Shown: positions 1 to 6,695, counted from the stretch's first letter. The stretch: DNA of 9,524 bases from Actinomycetes bacterium (GCA_024227975.1 JAAETV010000230.1:1-9524), one strand, 5' to 3'. The notes: generated by a model not told the origin, from the sequence alone. Numbers and translations are program-made.

Positions 1-1
1 C

Positions 2-520
2 GTCGTCTCTGTCAATCGCTCCGATCCTGACTGGCATGAAGCCTTCCTCCATCCCAAGCAGAGCCATGGCATCGTCATCCAACTCGCCTACCACCGAACC
101 CACGACGACGACGGTGCCGATGAAACCAACTGGGTCAACGAAACCCAGCTCCCAGCAAGCCTGCGCTCGCGTCTACCGGTTCTGGCCGAAGTGGAACATC
201 TGGTGGCCGATCTCGAATCGGCTACGAAGCTCTTCGCCGGACCTTTGGAGATGGAAGAACACGAGCAAGGCTCCGACTCCAACGGCCAGTACGTGGTGCT
301 GACCGACGGACCATGGCGCCTGAAGCTGACCCGCCCGGCCAACCAGAGCTGGCAGCACTGGCTCGGCCCGCGACCGGGGCGGCTATTCCATCTCCACTTC
401 GAGCTCACCGAGCCAGGAACGGTCCCGGGGGCGGAACCGTTGGGAGCAGGCCTCTACCAGATCGCCCCTGAGCACAACCTCGGGACCAGGCTCCTCCTCA
501 GCCCACCATCTCATCGATGA
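2..520 (+). CDS. VOC-superfamily protein, two modules, C-terminal part (5' end outside window)
   Basis: The frame is open from the left edge to TGA at 518-520, so only the last 172 residues are seen. Early on there is an HPK-x3-HG-I-V-I pattern (FLHPKQSHGIVIQL), which closely resembles the C-terminal strand of methylmalonyl-CoA epimerase and related glyoxalase-fold (VOC) proteins. After a linker, a second VOC-like half begins at EVEHLVADLESATKLF and continues to the end (RLFHLHFEL, LGTRLLL), suggesting a protein with two VOC modules. In methylmalonyl-CoA epimerases the HPK strand ends in a metal-binding Glu (V-E-L). Here that place is Gln (I-Q-L), and the second module shows no clear Glu at the matching strand, so epimerase activity is doubtful. 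It overlaps the next gene by 4 nt and is probably co-transcribed with it. The family is fairly secure; the substrate is unknown. Confidence 0.75.
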   Translation, partial: VVSVNRSDPDWHEAFLHPKQSHGIVIQLAYHRTHDDDGADETNWVNETQLPASLRSRLPVLAEVEHLVADLESATKLFAGPLEMEEHEQGSDSNGQYVVLTDGPWRLKLTRPANQSWQHWLGPRPGRLFHLHFELTEPGTVPGAEPLGAGLYQIAPEHNLGTRLLLSPPSHR

Positions 521-1173
521 TGTCGCCGCCCGCGGCCCAACCGGCTCCGGCCAGTGGGGTGCTCGCCGATGACCTGGCTGGTGTGCTGATCGCCCGTCCT
601 CGGCGACCCTTGGCGTCGAACGATCGTGCTCGTTTCGATGTCGGCCCTCATGGACCCAGTCGAGCGGCGGTGGCTGCGGTATTTCGCCCCGCCGCACCCG
701 ACACCGAGTTGCTGTTCATCCAGCGGGCGACCTTCGACGGTGATCCCTGGTCTGGTCAGATGGCGTTCCCCGGGGGTCGGGTCGAGCCGACCGACCCCGA
801 CTCCACGGCCACGGCGGAACGAGAGACAGCCGAAGAGCTCGACCTCGATCTCGGGCCGGCCCGACTGCTGGGTGATCTGGCGGAAGTCGACGGGGGCCAA
901 GCAACCAACCGGGCGGTTCAGGTCTCAGGTCACTGCTATTGGTTGGAGGGACCACGTCCGGAGTTGACCCCCAACTATGAGGTGGCCAGTGCGGTGTGGG
1001 TTCCGCTCACCTATCTACTCGACCGCGGTCGCTACATCGAGTACTGGTATGGGGAGGCGCAGACCTCGTTTCCCGGTATCCAACTCGATCATCCCGATCA
1101 GGTGATCTGGGGATTGACCCTACGATTCCTGGCCGACCTGTTCCGCCGCCTCAGGCGACCCTTCATCATCTGA
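517..1173 (+). CDS. NUDIX hydrolase, CoA-pyrophosphatase (NudL/NUDT7)-like
   Basis: 218 residues. Residues 65-87 read LLFIQRATFDGDPWSGQMAFPGG apart in two pieces (LLFIQRA and DPWSGQMAFPGG). This matches the UPF0035 signature found ahead of the Nudix box in CoA-specific family members. The Nudix box follows, from G87 to about L110, with the metal-binding core R102-E103-x2-E106-E107. The C-terminal IWGLTLRFLADLF (about 197-209) is also typical of this subgroup. Family members cleave CoA or acyl-CoA to 3',5'-ADP and acyl-phosphopantetheine in the cytoplasm. Other nucleoside diphosphate substrates are possible, because the subgroup is broad. The start is either ATG at 517 or the adjacent ATG at 520. 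There is no Shine-Dalgarno sequence, and the ATG at 517 overlaps the upstream stop, which points to translational coupling. Confidence 0.88.
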   Translation: MMSPPAAQPAPASGVLADDLAGVLIARPRRPLASNDRARFDVGPHGPSRAAVAAVFRPAAPDTELLFIQRATFDGDPWSGQMAFPGGRVEPTDPDSTATAERETAEELDLDLGPARLLGDLAEVDGGQATNRAVQVSGHCYWLEGPRPELTPNYEVASAVWVPLTYLLDRGRYIEYWYGEAQTSFPGIQLDHPDQVIWGLTLRFLADLFRRLRRPFII

Positions 1174-1191
1174 GACCCGCAGCACGAGCCA

Positions 1192-1232
1192 CTGCGACAG
1201 CCGGGCCTGGATCTAGGACACGACTGTCGCAG
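1192..1232. repeat. 9-bp inverted repeat downstream of the NUDIX gene
   Basis: CTGCGACAG at 1192-1200 is repeated exactly as its reverse complement CTGTCGCAG at 1224-1232, with a 23-nt loop. It begins 18 nt after the NUDIX stop, where a terminator or RNA 3'-end structure would lie. No T-tract follows, so a classical intrinsic terminator is not shown. A smaller perfect stem (CGACAC 1268-1273 with GTGTCG 1282-1287, 8-nt loop) follows and could serve the same purpose. Confidence 0.4.
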
Positions 1233-1343
1233 CGGTCGGGTCCCCACCATCCCTCCGGCCATTGCGTCGACACTGGGTGTTGTGTCGCTTGTGAAAGTGA
1301 CGGGCCAGAGCACACAGAAATACAAGAAATCGATCCAATGTCT

Positions 1344-1369
1344 CCCTGCGTTGCGTTGGACGCGCAGGG
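1344..1369 (-). terminator. Possible terminator hairpin for the dodecin operon
   Basis: CCCTGCG (1344-1350) pairs with CGCAGGG (1363-1369) around a 12-nt loop. It starts 11 nt beyond the stop of the dodecin-Usp gene on the minus strand. The stem is GC-rich and well placed. Only a weak T-rich stretch (ATTTCTT) lies further downstream, so it lacks a proper U-tail. It may be a U-tail-less terminator or a chance hairpin. Confidence 0.35.
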
Positions 1370-1380
1370 TTGCCACGTAC

Positions 1381-2130
1381 CTAGTTCTCGACGGTGATGG
1401 TCTCCACAGGGAGGGGATACGCACGCTTCACCCGGCTGGGAAGATCGATCCTGAGCCAGCGGGAGACCGATGACGGCAGGGTCGAGATGATTATCTCATC
1501 GAAACTGGCCCGCTCCATGACCTGGGCGATCGAGTAGAACGGATCAGGCCCCCCGATCTCGCTGGTGAAATCGGCCCCAAGGTCAGCGAGTCGCAAGATG
1601 AAAGTATCTAGCCGCTCCTGGGCCGCGGCCCGGTCACGGGCGATGGCCTCCTCCAGTCCGACAGTGTCGACAACGGCATAGCCGGAGAGAGGGTCACCGG
1701 CAACGGCAGTCAACCGACGCGTCTCACGGGACCGGGTTGCCGGCACCAGGATATGGAACTCGGATGGACCCTCGCCCATATGAGCCGAGACCAGGACCGG
1801 GATCCGGTCGCCGGCCAGGGTCTCGTTGGCCACGATCAGGTAGCGGCGGACGACAACATCGGCCAACCCGGTGATTGGATTGCGGCGGGTCCGATCGACC
1901 TGGAACTCCAGTTCGAGCTTCACCCGATACTGGGCCGCCTCATCGTCGCGGATGGTCACGTCCATGTCAGTGACCTTGGCTTGCTGGAGATTGATGATGG
2001 TCTTGGCCGCCTCGGCTACCCCTCTGCGGGCGGCGTCCTCCCACGATTCGGTCGAGGTGGCGACCAGGCGGATGACCCGATAGGTGTGCTCGGGCTGACC
2101 GCCGACTGCTTTGGGGTCTTGGGCTGCCAT
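1381..2130 (-). CDS. Dodecin domain fused to a Usp-like (universal stress protein-like) domain
   Basis: 249 residues. Residues about 14-79 (HTYRVIRLVATSTESW through LELEFQVD) form a complete dodecin domain, with the usual V-TS-x-ESW turn, helix and two strands. After a short linker, residues about 95-249 form an alpha/beta domain starting with RYLIVANETL. It has FHILVPAT near 125-131, a charged helix at 160-180, GADFTSEIGGPDP near 185-197, FDEIIISTLP near 210-219 and VSRWLRIDLPSRV near 222-234. I recognise this as a Usp-like domain common in actinobacteria, often found without a dodecin. Dodecins assemble as hollow 12-mers, so the fusion could display twelve Usp-like domains; this is inferred. 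ATG 2130 is chosen because it lies 4 nt after the upstream dodecin stop and directly precedes the domain; a weak AGGA precedes it. The frame extends to 2217, but that part overlaps the dodecin gene and resembles no domain. Ligand and role are unknown; stress, flavin or metal binding are possible. Confidence 0.87.
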   Translation of the reverse strand: MAAQDPKAVGGQPEHTYRVIRLVATSTESWEDAARRGVAEAAKTIINLQQAKVTDMDVTIRDDEAAQYRVKLELEFQVDRTRRNPITGLADVVVRRYLIVANETLAGDRIPVLVSAHMGEGPSEFHILVPATRSRETRRLTAVAGDPLSGYAVVDTVGLEEAIARDRAAAQERLDTFILRLADLGADFTSEIGGPDPFYSIAQVMERASFDEIIISTLPSSVSRWLRIDLPSRVKRAYPLPVETITVEN

Positions 2131-2134
2131 CGTC

Positions 2135-2353
2135 CTAGCCGAACTCGTTTTCATGCTTGAAGCTGAGCCGCACCTTGGACCTGAACAACACGACTTCGCC
2201 ATCTTCGACCAATACATCCTGTTCGATGACGCGGGCCACCCGTAGGTCCCTCAACGTCCTCGCTGCTTCGGTGACAGCATTGGCCGTCGCCTTCTCCCAG
2301 GACTCTGCACTAGTACCAATCAACTCGATGACGTTGTACACGCTCTCCGACAT
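2135..2353 (-). CDS. Dodecin, calcium-dodecin type (72 aa)
   Basis: 72 residues, the normal dodecin length: YNVIELIGTSAESW (6-19), a helix, then VARVIEQD (39-46) and a final strand ending VRLSFK. Dodecins form small cytoplasmic 12-mers with a beta-alpha-beta-beta fold. Flavin-storing dodecins carry a tryptophan just after the helix that stacks on the isoalloxazine ring. Here that position is in the R-V-A-R stretch and no Trp is present; the only Trp is W19. The VARVIEQD motif resembles what I recall of the mycobacterial Rv0379 'calcium dodecin', so a non-flavin ligand is likely. It is the first gene of a two-gene operon with the dodecin-Usp fusion, separated by 4 nt. The start is ATG at 2353; no strong Shine-Dalgarno sequence is seen. 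Confidence 0.9.
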   Translation of the reverse strand: MSESVYNVIELIGTSAESWEKATANAVTEAARTLRDLRVARVIEQDVLVEDGEVVLFRSKVRLSFKHENEFG

Positions 2354-2551
2354 GGCCAGACACTAGTCATCCGATAGAGACCGCTCCAGGGCTTCGGTCC
2401 TTTGACCGTCACTTGTCACGTGCTCCGACCCCACCCCAGCCCGCCTCAGCCCAGCCAACGACCAACTCCCGTCGAAGGACTGGGAGCGTGACTCGAGGCT
2501 CAACTAGCGTCCGGGACACGAGATCCTCATGAACCGGAGCAATAGGACACG
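2354..2551. promoter_or_regulatory. Divergent intergenic region between dodecin and crotonase genes
   Basis: This 198-nt gap lies between divergent genes, so it must hold the promoters for both unless transcription enters from elsewhere. I see no convincing -35/-10 pair on either strand. It contains a small stem (CGGTC 2395-2399 with GACCG 2404-2408, 4-nt loop), another (CTCCC 2466-2470 with GGGAG 2482-2486), and a C-rich tract at about 2427-2470. None is strong enough to name an operator. Confidence 0.4.
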
Positions 2552-3313
2552 ATGACCGAGATGAGACGGGTTGAGACAGAGGTCCGCGAGCACACCCTTG
2601 TCGTAACAATGACGAGACCAGACAAACGCAACGCCATCGATGGCGATATGACGCTCGCCCTCGACGCCGCCCTCAACCACCTCGACGACGATCCGTCCCT
2701 CTGGGTGGGTGTGATCACGGGCGGGCCAGACATGTTCTCGGCCGGTACCGACATGGCCGCCACCTCTGGCCCTCCGACCGAGCGAGGTGGCGTCTACGGT
2801 GTCGTTGGCCGGACCAGGGTCAAGCCGCTGATCGCCGCCGTCGAAGGGGTAGCTTTCGGCGGCGGATTCGAGGTGGTGATGGCGTGCGACCTCGTCGTCG
2901 CCGCCACCAATGCTCGCTTTGGGCTGCCCGAGGTCAAGCGAGGGCTGGTTGCAACTAGTGGGGCCCTGTTCCGAGCGGCCCGGGTGCTGCCGTTGAACGT
3001 GGCCAAGGAGCTACTGATGACAGGTGCCGAGCTGGCCCCGACCGACGCCCATCGGCTCGGCTTGGTCAACCAGTTGGCCGAACCAGGGGGTGCCCTAGCT
3101 GCCGCGCTGGCCCTGGCCGAGACCATCTCGACCAATGCCCCCATCGCCGTGCAGCAGTCACTTCGAGTAGTCGACACCCTGACCTCGGGTGACGATGCCG
3201 AAGGCTGGGCCATCACCCGAGATGCCCGCAAGATCATCGGCGAGTCAGCGGACTCAGCCGAAGGAGTCAAGGCGTTCTTCGAGAAACGTCCTCCCCGCTG
3301 GCAGGGCCGCTAG
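2552..3313 (+). CDS. Enoyl-CoA hydratase/isomerase family protein (crotonase fold)
   Basis: 253 residues, normal length for the family. Oxyanion-hole segments are FSAGTDMAA (62-70) and GVAFGGGFE (99-107). Both acidic residues used by classical enoyl-CoA hydratases are present: E107 in GGGFEVVMACD and E127 in FGLPEVKRGL. The helix AKELLMTG (151-158) and the GLVNQL stretch are typical. The expected reaction is hydration of a trans-2-enoyl-CoA to the 3-hydroxyacyl-CoA in beta-oxidation or a related ring- or branched-acid pathway. Crotonases vary in reaction, so isomerase or lyase activity cannot be excluded. The start at 2552 has AGGA 4 nt upstream; an in-frame ATG at 2561 is an alternative. Its stop lies 10 nt from the stop of the convergent SMP-30-like gene, which is too close for a long terminator. 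Confidence 0.93.
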   Translation: MTEMRRVETEVREHTLVVTMTRPDKRNAIDGDMTLALDAALNHLDDDPSLWVGVITGGPDMFSAGTDMAATSGPPTERGGVYGVVGRTRVKPLIAAVEGVAFGGGFEVVMACDLVVAATNARFGLPEVKRGLVATSGALFRAARVLPLNVAKELLMTGAELAPTDAHRLGLVNQLAEPGGALAAALALAETISTNAPIAVQQSLRVVDTLTSGDDAEGWAITRDARKIIGESADSAEGVKAFFEKRPPRWQGR

Positions 3314-3323
3314 CCGCCCTTCC

Positions 3324-4169
3324 CTACGGGTAGCCGGCGCCAGCCACCTCCACCTCGACGATCTCGATCCTCCCATTGCGGCTCACGGCAGCTTCGGGAC
3401 CCGAACCCGTGTTCGTGGCGACCAGGAGGGTCTTCCCGTCGGGGCCGCCAAGCATGCAGGCATAGGCGTTGCGACCATCGCCAGTCGAGATCCGCTCGCT
3501 GACCTCACCCCCCTCGTGCACTCTGAAAACCTCACTGTTGCGAGGATCGGCGACCCAAATAGCGCCCTCAGCGTCGAGACAGATCCCGTCTGGCACATTG
3601 GACCCGAGATCGGCCCAGACCCGCCGATTGCTGAGCTCACCATTGTCGGCCGACCGGTCGAAGGCGGTGAGCCGGTTGGCCATGCTCTCCCCAACCACCA
3701 GCGTGGTCCCATCGGGGGTGATGACCGCCCCATTGGGGAAAGCGAGGCCGTCAGCTACTTCGCGGGCGGAACCGTCAGGCTCGACCAACACCATGATTGT
3801 CTCGGCTGGGTCCTCCCCCTGGTGACGGTCGAAACCGAAGTTGCCGACATAGGCCCTTCCTTCACTATCGACCACCATGTCGTTGCAGGGCTTCGACACG
3901 AGCACCGAGAGGTCGGCGTGAGTCGAAGTCGCCTCACCGTCCCACCGGAGGATCTGACGATCGAGCATGGACACGATCAGCAGATCTCCGGACGGCAGCC
4001 AACCCAGCCCAGACGGCTGGTTCGGGACCGACACCATTGTCTCCCGGTTCCCGTCGAGGTCGACAGCAACGACCTCATGGCGGTAGAAGTCCGAGAACCA
4101 GAGGCGACCATCGCGCCATCGTGGCCCTTCGGGGAACGAGAGGTCGTCAAGGATGGTTGTCAGGTTCAT
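3324..4169 (-). CDS. SMP-30/gluconolactonase/LRE-like family protein
   Basis: 281 residues covering a full six-bladed SMP-30 beta-propeller. The metal ligands known for the family are all in place by motif: E14 in SFPEGPRW, N96 in KPCNDMVVDSEG, N146 in AFPNGAVITPDG and D194 in NVPDGICLDAEG. Family members hydrolyse lactones (gluconolactone, other sugar or hydroxy-acid lactones), and some act on organophosphates. There is no signal peptide, so it is probably cytoplasmic. The start ATG at 4169 overlaps the stop of the CoA-transferase gene (ATGA) and has AGGAG 7 nt upstream, so the two are co-transcribed and translationally coupled. By context it could open a lactone to give the acid that the CoA-transferase activates. 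This is inferred; the substrate is not visible. Confidence 0.92.
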   Translation of the reverse strand: MNLTTILDDLSFPEGPRWRDGRLWFSDFYRHEVVAVDLDGNRETMVSVPNQPSGLGWLPSGDLLIVSMLDRQILRWDGEATSTHADLSVLVSKPCNDMVVDSEGRAYVGNFGFDRHQGEDPAETIMVLVEPDGSAREVADGLAFPNGAVITPDGTTLVVGESMANRLTAFDRSADNGELSNRRVWADLGSNVPDGICLDAEGAIWVADPRNSEVFRVHEGGEVSERISTGDGRNAYACMLGGPDGKTLLVATNTGSGPEAAVSRNGRIEIVEVEVAGAGYP

Positions 4170-6601
4170 TCCAGTACTCCTGCTGCTGCGATCTCCCCCA
4201 GCTTCTCATCGTCGTAGCCGAGAATGCCGAGGAGTACGTCGAAAGTGTGTTGGCCCAGGGTCGGCCCCGCTTTGGTGATCGAGGCTGGGGTTCGCAAGAG
4301 CTTGAAACGGCTCCCCTCGACCCACATCGTGCCGTGGTCATCGTGTTGGCCAGAGATGAAGTGCTTGCGATGAACAAGTTGAGGATCGTCGACGAGATCC
4401 AAACTGCTCTGGGCCCGGTGGGCGGCAATCCCGGCCGCTTGCAGCGCTGCCTCCAGCTCAGCTCCGTCCTGGTTGGCCGACCACTGGCCCACCAGATCCT
4501 CGATCTCGTCCTCCCGGGCCTGACGGGCCGCCAGGTCGAGCTCGGCCAGGGCGGCGTCGAGGCCAGCCAGGTCGACCAGTCGCTCCCACTGGGAGTCGTC
4601 CTCGCACACGATGGTGATCCACCGATCATCGCCTTCGACAGGAAAGACCCCATGGGGTGCCATCGAGGCGTGCCGGTTCCCGGGGCGAGGCGAGAGATGA
4701 CCGTTCACCGCGTAGTCGAGCAGGGATGGGGTGAGGAAGTTCAGCGACGCCTCGGCCTGGGAGAGATCGATGTGTTGGCCCTCTCCGGTGCGGTCACGAT
4801 GATCGATAGCGGCCAGAATGGCAGACGAGAGGTAGCGGGGTGAGATGTAGTCGGTGTAGGCACCGAAGCACCCGGCTGGATCACGATCCGGCCATCCTGT
4901 CACGTCATAGAAGCCGGACAGGGAGGCGCCCATGCTGCCATAGCCTGCGAGCCTGGACAGGGGCCCGCTCTGGCCGAACAGGCAGCTGCTGGCCATGATG
5001 ATGTCGGGCTTGATGGCCTTCAGTTCCTCGTAGCCGAGGCCCCAGGCCTTCATGGCCCGGGGTGAGAACGACTCGCAGACGACATCAGCCCATCGCACCA
5101 GATCCTCGACAACCCCACGTGACTCGGGCTTGGTCATGTCGAGCGTGATGCTGAGTTTGCCGGCGTTCATGTTCTGGTAGAGCCCGCTGTTCTCGGCTCC
5201 TCCCTCATCGTTGAGGAAGGGTTGGATCGTCCTCGCCGTCTCGATCTTGTTCGCTGACTCGACCCGGACGACCTGAGCCCCGTTGTCGGCCATGACCCGA
5301 GTGGCGGCCGGCCCCGCCATGACCCACATGAAGTCCAGGATCTTGAGCCCAGCCAGGGCACCGCCCTCTGGCTCTTGTGGGGCTAGGGCCAGGGGTGGGG
5401 CTGGAGTCCGGGGCGTAGCACGGATCGAAGACGACGCACCATCGATGACGGGTGGGGGTGTTGTCACCTCGAGCGGAGTGGCCGAGAGCTTGGCGAAAGG
5501 CCCGGGGAAACGTACCGGTCGATCAACGGCCGGCACCTCGATGTCACGCCAGAGATCGCGTTGGCGGTATTGATCGGAGTTGGCGACATCGGCGACATCG
5601 GCGATGGGAACAATCAGGAGCCGCCGCTCGATCGCGGCCTGCTGGAGCTCGGCCTTGGTCTTGGTTGCGGTGAAGTCAGCTGCGACCTGCTGAATCCGGT
5701 CGTACTCACCGAGTGCGATGCGACCACTCATCACCCCTTCGACGAAGTTGGTCCAGTCGATCTCGAGGTCACTGTCCTCACACATGCCCTCCTCATGGAT
5801 CCATTCGAAAAGGCGGGCTCCGAAGGGACCGATGGCTTCGCCGAACAGGATCGTTGTCGAGACATGGCCGTCAGCGGCGGGTGAACGGAGCCGGATGTTG
5901 AACGGCCCAAGGCTGATCCCACCGCTCGTCCGGGTGGTCTCCGGCGAGTTGTAGAGGTGGGAGAGAGCCAGCGACTGGGTGGCTTGGAGGATGGCCTGCT
6001 GGGCCGAGACGTCGACATGCTGACCCTGCCCCGATCGGTTGCGCTCATAGAGGGCGACCAGGGTCCCCGCCGCTGCTTCCGCTGATGCGTGCAGGAAGGC
6101 CTGATCGAGCGGGATCCTGACCGGTGGCCGGTCTGCGTCGCCCATCATGAGAAGCTGCATGCCGGCCCCGACGATGTTGAGATCCGCAGCGTTCCAGGTC
6201 GCCTTGGGGCCGTCGCAGCCAAAGGCACTGATCGAGGTGTAGATGAGGCCCGGGTTGACCTCGGCCAGATCCTCGGGCCCCAGTCCTCGTTCGGCCATCA
6301 ACCCCGGCCGGTCCGACTCGATCACCATGTCGGCGCCGGCGGCAAGGTGTCGCAACTCCGTCTGGCCTTCGCTGGTGTCGAGGTCAACAGTGATGCTCTG
6401 CTTGCCCCGATTGTATGACCAGAACCATAGGGAGTACTCGGGATCTCCTTCGTGGTCCTCGACGAAAGGCCCGAGCTCACGTGATCTCGATCCACCTGGC
6501 GGCTCGATCAGGAGTACCTCGGCTCCGAGATCGGCCAGCATCTGGCCCGCGAGCTGTCCTCGCTCGTCCGATAGATCGAGTACTCGGTATGCCGACAACA
6601 T
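4166..6601 (-). CDS. Tandem (two-domain) CaiB/BaiF family III CoA-transferase
   Basis: 811 residues, about twice the usual 380-420 of a class III CoA-transferase. Domain 1 (1 to about 385) starts YRVLDLSDERGQLAGQMLADLGAEV and contains YNRGKQSITVDL. Domain 2 (about 416-811) starts LKILDFMWVMAGPAATRVMADNGAQ in pieces such as LKILDFMWVMAGPAA, and contains NAGKLSITLDM. They are joined by a Pro/Ala-rich linker (about 385-415). The catalytic Asp that forms the acyl anhydride appears in both halves: D166 in RIPLDQAF and D584 in GAYTDYISP, each followed by the A-G/S-x-L-A-A/L helix and a GQH-V/I-D motif. Class III enzymes move CoA between carboxylic acids as intertwined dimers, so one chain might supply both halves. 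The start at 6601 has an ideal AGGAGG 7 nt upstream. The frame runs open to 7033, but that part shows no CoA-transferase similarity and lies over the divergent kinase gene. It is the first gene of an operon with the SMP-30-like gene (4-nt overlap). Confidence 0.93.
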   Translation of the reverse strand: MLSAYRVLDLSDERGQLAGQMLADLGAEVLLIEPPGGSRSRELGPFVEDHEGDPEYSLWFWSYNRGKQSITVDLDTSEGQTELRHLAAGADMVIESDRPGLMAERGLGPEDLAEVNPGLIYTSISAFGCDGPKATWNAADLNIVGAGMQLLMMGDADRPPVRIPLDQAFLHASAEAAAGTLVALYERNRSGQGQHVDVSAQQAILQATQSLALSHLYNSPETTRTSGGISLGPFNIRLRSPAADGHVSTTILFGEAIGPFGARLFEWIHEEGMCEDSDLEIDWTNFVEGVMSGRIALGEYDRIQQVAADFTATKTKAELQQAAIERRLLIVPIADVADVANSDQYRQRDLWRDIEVPAVDRPVRFPGPFAKLSATPLEVTTPPPVIDGASSSIRATPRTPAPPLALAPQEPEGGALAGLKILDFMWVMAGPAATRVMADNGAQVVRVESANKIETARTIQPFLNDEGGAENSGLYQNMNAGKLSITLDMTKPESRGVVEDLVRWADVVCESFSPRAMKAWGLGYEELKAIKPDIIMASSCLFGQSGPLSRLAGYGSMGASLSGFYDVTGWPDRDPAGCFGAYTDYISPRYLSSAILAAIDHRDRTGEGQHIDLSQAEASLNFLTPSLLDYAVNGHLSPRPGNRHASMAPHGVFPVEGDDRWITIVCEDDSQWERLVDLAGLDAALAELDLAARQAREDEIEDLVGQWSANQDGAELEAALQAAGIAAHRAQSSLDLVDDPQLVHRKHFISGQHDDHGTMWVEGSRFKLLRTPASITKAGPTLGQHTFDVLLGILGYDDEKLGEIAAAGVLE
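4177..4181 (-). promoter_or_regulatory. Shine-Dalgarno site of the SMP-30-like gene
   Basis: AGGAG on the minus strand, 7 nt before ATG 4169 and inside the last codons of the CoA-transferase gene. It supports this start and permits independent initiation besides coupling. Confidence 0.65.
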
Positions 6602-6608
6602 GGTGTAA

Positions 6609-6614
6609 CCTCCT
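6609..6614 (-). promoter_or_regulatory. Shine-Dalgarno site that fixes the CoA-transferase start
   Basis: A perfect AGGAGG on the minus strand, 7 nt before ATG 6601. It settles the choice of this start over a much longer open frame reaching 7033. Confidence 0.8.
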
Positions 6615-6674
6615 GGGGCACTGGGTCCCGAGTATGGCTCCTGGTTACAAGAGGAATCCAACAATCCGAGCGCA

Positions 6675-6695
6675 CGACTCTCACAACAAGAGTCG
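6675..6695. promoter_or_regulatory. Perfect 7-7-7 dyad, candidate operator
   Basis: CGACTCT (6675-6681) and its exact reverse complement AGAGTCG (6689-6695) are separated by 7 nt (CACAACA). The centre-to-centre spacing is 14 nt. It lies 74 nt upstream of the CoA-transferase start and about 140 nt upstream of the kinase start, fitting an operator for a dimeric regulator. No regulator gene is in the window to pair with it. It could also be a transcribed hairpin or chance. Confidence 0.4.

Noticed and set aside
2131..2217. A 29-codon extension of the dodecin-Usp protein
   Set aside because: It overlaps the dodecin gene in another frame, contains no domain sequence, and ATG 2130 directly precedes the dodecin fold.
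2417..2422. CACGTG palindrome in the dodecin/crotonase gap
   Set aside because: A six-base palindrome is expected by chance at this frequency and there is no second site or promoter element to support it.
2427..2470. C-rich tract in the dodecin/crotonase gap
   Set aside because: No regular period and no G-tract partner giving a clear structure; treated as composition bias.
3189..4843. Two long plus-strand frames (342 and 348 codons) opposite the SMP-30-like and CoA-transferase genes
   Set aside because: Both are antisense to genes with clear family motifs and intact catalytic residues. Their translations are low-complexity Arg/Pro/Ser-rich and resemble no family.
5579..5606. A short direct repeat (GCGACATCG twice)
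   Set aside because: It codes ADVADVA within CoA-transferase domain 1 and is only two imperfect copies, ordinary within GC-rich coding sequence.
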